Shown: piece after piece, positions 40,457 through 43,746 of the stretch
Position numbering within the stretch: position 1 is the first letter of the stretch
How the letters are laid out: each line of letters opens with the position of its first letter
Origin: FEN-1191 sp964528845
GTDB lineage: Bacteria; Pseudomonadota; Gammaproteobacteria; Steroidobacterales; Steroidobacteraceae
Assembly: GCA_964528845.1 (NCBI GenBank)
Contig: CAZGVE010000026.1
Coordinates: 1 to 43,746 of the forward strand
DNA length: 43,746 nucleotides
Direction of reading: 5' to 3'
Made by a program: the position numbers and the translations under genes
Notes under the pieces: model-generated
The model's input: the letters and a program-made list of their open reading frames with translations, nothing else
Databases searched by the model: none
What the model was told of the DNA's origin: nothing

Positions 40457-43078
40457 CTACCCGATGCCGGACCGACGTGCGCTGACGATAGCGCACAGGC
40501 CTGCACCGAGCGCCACCAGCGACCACAGCGGCAACGGTCCGTCACCGGTGCTCGATCCGGCCGAACCTGCGTAAGGTGTAAGCACGAGGGAGGCAACATC
40601 ATTGTTCAGATCGAGATTGGAATCCGTCGCCGTCGACGCCACGAAGGTCAGATTCACGGATGACAGTCCGCCCGGCTGGAGGACGATCGTCAGTGATGGG
40701 GAGGCGCCGGGGATCATCGTACCGACCGCGCATAGCAGCGCCTGGCCCGACTGCGTGCACTCTGGGCTGCTGGAGCCCGTGATCAACATAACACCGCCAG
40801 GCAGCGAACTCGAGACCGTCACGCCTGCGGCGCTTTGTGGTCCGGTATTCCCCAGCCGGACGCTGTACGACAGGAGTCCGGAATTCAATGCAGTGCCCGT
40901 CACCGTGAGCGACAGGTCTGCCGAGTTCCAGTACCGCACCAGGTTAGCGGCGTTGACCGAGCCCAGTCCCGTTGCAGAGTCCCAACCTGCGCCAGTGGCG
41001 TAGGCATCCGAAAACATACTCGTGCTTTGCGACAGAACTCCATTGCTGCCCGAGGGGTCAAAGCAGCCATAGGCCCCGGTACAGTTCACGTCGTTGTCGC
41101 CGTTCGTGACATCATGGAAAACGCATCCGCTCGACACGTTCCTGCCCGCGGTGGCCATGCAGTTCAGGGAACCGTTGGCATCCTGGCTGGCGGCCAGCGC
41201 GTAATACACGGGATTCGGGTTACCCTGCAGACCGGCGCCCTGATCGACCAGCGCCTGTATGCCAGCCAGGATCGGCGCCGCGAACGAGGTGCCACCGGCC
41301 CGGGACCAGGTGCCCGGCGCACCGGCGCAGGAAACAAGCGCCGAGTCACACACCACGTAGCTGTGATAGAGAAAGCCGCTCCCAGCGAACAGCGACACGT
41401 CCGGCAGGTCACGCAATCCGTCGGCCGGATTGCCCGGCGCGCCAGACTGCCAGGCTGGCTTGGCGTAACCGCCGCAACTGCCGCTGATCACTTCAGGTGT
41501 CGCCGGAGCCGGCACGCCCGTCGCGCACTGGCTCGGCCCGCCACTGCCGCTCGTGGTCGTCAGGTAGGTGATGCCTAGCGTGCTATTGCAGAATCCGTTG
41601 CTGCCAAACGCGCTGCCATAGCCCTCCGCCGCGACCAGCAGGGAACTCGCGCACGAGTCGTCCCATGGGATCTCGGGCACGTAGGAGAGCGCCGAGCCGT
41701 ACGTGGTGACATCGTTGGTCGTGCTCCAGTACGTGCCGACGGTGCCGGCGTAGGAATCGCCGAAATCGGTGCCCCCGACGGCCACGTCGTAGGGCGTCGA
41801 AGCCATGCCGTTCACGCCAATGCCGTGGGTCGCCGTGCTTTTCGTGTCATCGCAAAACGCCGCGCCGGCGTCACCGGCCGCGACGAACACCGAAATGCCT
41901 TCCGCAACTGCCTGCGCGTAGGTGGCGGCGAAGGCCGCATTGGCGCTGCCCAGCAGCGCCTCGCACATCCCGTAGCTGATGCTCACGATGCCAGGGGGAC
42001 TGCCACCGTTCACGAGATGCTCCAGCGCGATCAACACGCCATATGTGGACGTGCTGGCACACGAAGCGACCTCGACCGTCGCGCTTGGCGCCGCAGCGCT
42101 GGCCCATTCGGCGTCGATCTCGGCCTCCTCCTGGTGAGTGGCCACGACCCCGTGGGTGCAGCCACCGGGATGCACGGACGTCAGAGACCCAGACGTGTAG
42201 CCAGCCAAGCCGAAGGTCGTGCGAAATGTGCTCCAGTCGGACGCCGCCGCTGACGGCAGGTCCGTGTCTTCCAGCACGGCGATGGTCTGGCCCTGACCGG
42301 AAGTCCCGGCGGCAAACAGCGGGCCGAGATTGTAGATCGTCGCAAGATCCGCCGGCACGACCTGGTAGCGCGTGGGGCTCACGCCCGTGTAGGTATAGGC
42401 CGGCGCCGGCCGGAAATTGGGGTGCAGCGGGAAATCATGCAGCGAGACCACGCCCTGCACCGCCGGTGCGAGTGCCGCGGGCACCTGCGGATCGCTCATG
42501 TTGCCGATGTGACGGGTGCCGGCAGTGTCGAGGTAGTGGATTTCCGTGTGCAGCGTGGCGCGCACCTCTCCTGCGGTCCCGGTGAAGTCGATGATCCCTA
42601 AACCGGGGTACATCGCGTTGACGACGAACCCGTGCTGCGCCAGCCACGCCATGATGGCGCTCGTGTCCTGCGGCCCCACTCCGAAGCGCGCCTCGAACTG
42701 CGACGGGCTGAGCCAATGGTGGAAGTTCGACGAACTTCTGTCGTGCAGCTCACGCTGGAACTGCTGCATGGCGGCGTCGCGCTCATTCGGCCGCCGGAGC
42801 ACCAGCTGCATATGCTGCATCGCCAGTTCATCGGGCACGCGGCCGCGGTCATTCTGTGCATTGGCCTCGGGCCTGGTGCCCCCGCGTAGCCGGTAGAGCT
42901 GGCGCTCGTCGATCGGTGCGCTGATGAGCGCACGCGCGGCGACTCCCTGGGCGCGCGCAGGCCCCGTCCACCACGGCGCCGCCAGCACAGCCAGGATCAG
43001 CAGGTTCGCGCGGAGGCGCGTCGAAGGCGGCCGCGGCCCAAGCAACGGTCCGTACACACGCAATCCCCGCACCCGCAC
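40457..43078 (-). CDS. Secreted S53 (sedolisin) peptidase with C-terminal sorting tail
   Basis: The product is an 873-residue exported serine-carboxyl peptidase. A signal peptide lies at about 22-43 (LRANLLILAVLAAPWWTGPA). The activation prodomain covers about 55-230, then comes the catalytic domain with Glu318 and Asp322 (HQEEAEIDAEW), the oxyanion Asp403 (FVAAGDAGA) and Ser598 (GGTSFAAP). A calcium-site-like DVTNG follows at 656. Residues about 718-835 form a DUF11-like beta domain. The C-terminus is a tail: Pro-rich motif GPLPLW (847-852), hydrophobic helix SLVALGAGLCAIV and Arg-Arg (868-869). This matches a tripartite exosortase sorting signal close to the IPTL-type of XrtH. The start may be GTG 43078 or the better-spaced GTG 43072. 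It is transcribed with the exosortase. Confidence 0.88.
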   Translation of the reverse strand: MRVRGLRVYGPLLGPRPPSTRLRANLLILAVLAAPWWTGPARAQGVAARALISAPIDERQLYRLRGGTRPEANAQNDRGRVPDELAMQHMQLVLRRPNERDAAMQQFQRELHDRSSSNFHHWLSPSQFEARFGVGPQDTSAIMAWLAQHGFVVNAMYPGLGIIDFTGTAGEVRATLHTEIHYLDTAGTRHIGNMSDPQVPAALAPAVQGVVSLHDFPLHPNFRPAPAYTYTGVSPTRYQVVPADLATIYNLGPLFAAGTSGQGQTIAVLEDTDLPSAAASDWSTFRTTFGLAGYTSGSLTSVHPGGCTHGVVATHQEEAEIDAEWASAAAPSATVEVASCASTSTYGVLIALEHLVNGGSPPGIVSISYGMCEALLGSANAAFAATYAQAVAEGISVFVAAGDAGAAFCDDTKSTATHGIGVNGMASTPYDVAVGGTDFGDSYAGTVGTYWSTTNDVTTYGSALSYVPEIPWDDSCASSLLVAAEGYGSAFGSNGFCNSTLGITYLTTTSGSGGPSQCATGVPAPATPEVISGSCGGYAKPAWQSGAPGNPADGLRDLPDVSLFAGSGFLYHSYVVCDSALVSCAGAPGTWSRAGGTSFAAPILAGIQALVDQGAGLQGNPNPVYYALAASQDANGSLNCMATAGRNVSSGCVFHDVTNGDNDVNCTGAYGCFDPSGSNGVLSQSTSMFSDAYATGAGWDSATGLGSVNAANLVRYWNSADLSLTVTGTALNSGLLSYSVRLGNTGPQSAAGVTVSSSLPGGVMLITGSSSPECTQSGQALLCAVGTMIPGASPSLTIVLQPGGLSSVNLTFVASTATDSNLDLNNDVASLVLTPYAGSAGSSTGDGPLPLWSLVALGAGLCAIVSARRSGIG

Positions 43079-43191
43079 AGCCTCCCAGGTTGATCCTTAT
43101 AAGCGTCGTGCATGACATGCAGATGGCAGCGGACCTAAGTGGCTGGTGCCGGCCCGCTCGATGCGGAACTACCTGCGGCGATTCATGGCAC

Positions 43192-43746
43192 TCATCGGCG
43201 CGGTGCCGGAGCGTCTGCTTCCTGGGCTGCGGCTCTGGCGCCCAGGCGCACCCGCAGTGCCAGGCTCACTGCCACCAGCGCCAGTGCCCCTCCGCGCAGG
43301 AACGCCGCCGCGTCCCGCCCGATCGCCCCGACCGACACCCACGGCGGGTGGCCCGCGGAGTGCTGTCTCGCGAGGCTCCAGCCCAGCGCCAGCAGCGGCA
43401 CGAGCGCATACGCGCCCATCCACGCCAGACGCTCCGGGCGCGCCAGGCGCCGCGGCGGAGGCGGCACCGGAGCTGGCGCGTCGCGCAGCCAGTGTGCCAG
43501 CGCAAGGATCACCACCACCAGGCCCAGTACGCTGCTGCCGTATTGCAGCCAGGCAAAGAGCCGCAGTGAATGGCCCGCGAAACCCGGTCCGTAGTCATCG
43601 AGCACCGAGAGCATGCGCACGCCGCGCGCGTCCTCGTGCGTGAAGGCGTCCCAGATCAGGTGCGTCGCGGCCCCCAGGAGGATCCCGCCTGCGACGCGCA
43701 GCCAGGTGATCGCGCTCGCCGGCAGCAACACCGGATGCTCCAGGCG
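43192..43746 (-). CDS. DUF4184 family membrane protein, 5' end beyond the window
   Basis: The visible part is 184 residues, and the frame is open to the right edge, so the N-terminus is missing. It has RVAGGILLGAATHLIWDAFTHE, the conserved His/Asp/His motif of DUF4184, and several hydrophobic helices. The family is related to metal-dependent membrane hydrolases such as YdjM, but no reaction has been shown. The GTG at 43731 is internal: the preceding codons continue the family-like sequence RLEHP. It lies upstream of the S53 gene with a 113-base gap, which may contain that gene's promoter. Confidence 0.75.
   Translation of the reverse strand, partial: RLEHPVLLPASAITWLRVAGGILLGAATHLIWDAFTHEDARGVRMLSVLDDYGPGFAGHSLRLFAWLQYGSSVLGLVVVILALAHWLRDAPAPVPPPPRRLARPERLAWMGAYALVPLLALGWSLARQHSAGHPPWVSVGAIGRDAAAFLRGGALALVAVSLALRVRLGARAAAQEADAPAPRR

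Overview
The window is high-GC bacterial DNA, densely coded, with no phage, insertion sequence or CRISPR signal. Gene content (gltX with flanking tRNA genes, murJ, RND efflux, GGDEF/EAL proteins, an exosortase H-type unit, an Eps-type exopolysaccharide locus) fits a proteobacterium, most likely a gammaproteobacterium of the Nevskiales/Steroidobacter/Xanthomonadales kind. The taxonomic placement is inference. A run of 100 Ns at 25142-25241, flanked by the same 55 bases on both sides, shows that the sequence is a draft scaffold.

Region 1 (1-17257) is an exopolysaccharide locus. A truncated beta-helix protein and a glycosyltransferase run on the + strand. On the - strand lie, in order of transcription, an acyltransferase, a Wzy/ligase-type protein, an Eps/Wza-type export protein, a Wzz/EpsF-type chain-length protein, an EpsG-type ATPase, a Wzx-type flippase, a second acyltransferase, a family 2 glycosyltransferase, an asparagine synthase-type amidotransferase, an NAD-dependent epimerase and a GMC oxidoreductase. 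An EpsL-type beta-barrel is divergent from them. Several genes overlap as ATGA or TTGA, which suggests translational coupling. The set covers assembly, polymerisation, length control, export and decoration of a Wzx/Wzy-type polymer. No priming phosphotransferase is in the window.

Region 2 (17310-19114) holds gltX followed on the same strand by tRNA-Ala(GGC) and tRNA-Glu(TTC), with tRNA-Val(CAC) divergent. Region 3 (19188-25076) holds a DUF3617 protein, two consecutive GGDEF-EAL proteins (one membrane sensor, one PAS sensor) and a small unknown protein.

Region 4 (25083-34810) is a metal and efflux block. A copper-type group (two DUF2946 proteins, a PCu(A)C chaperone, a Cys-rich barrel-like protein and a secreted thioredoxin-like protein) lies downstream of a complete RND tripartite pump, which is divergent from a TetR regulator. 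Region 5 (34851-39381) has a DUF4440-like lipoprotein, murJ, and modABC with a possible ModE-type operator; ModC lacks its usual C-terminal regulatory domain.

Region 6 (39326-43746) is the most unusual part: a large secreted S53 (sedolisin) peptidase with a C-terminal tripartite sorting tail is followed after 14 bases by an exosortase with an intact Cys/Arg/His triad and then by a small membrane protein that overlaps it. This looks like a one-substrate sorting unit of the XrtH type. The window ends inside a DUF4184-like membrane protein.
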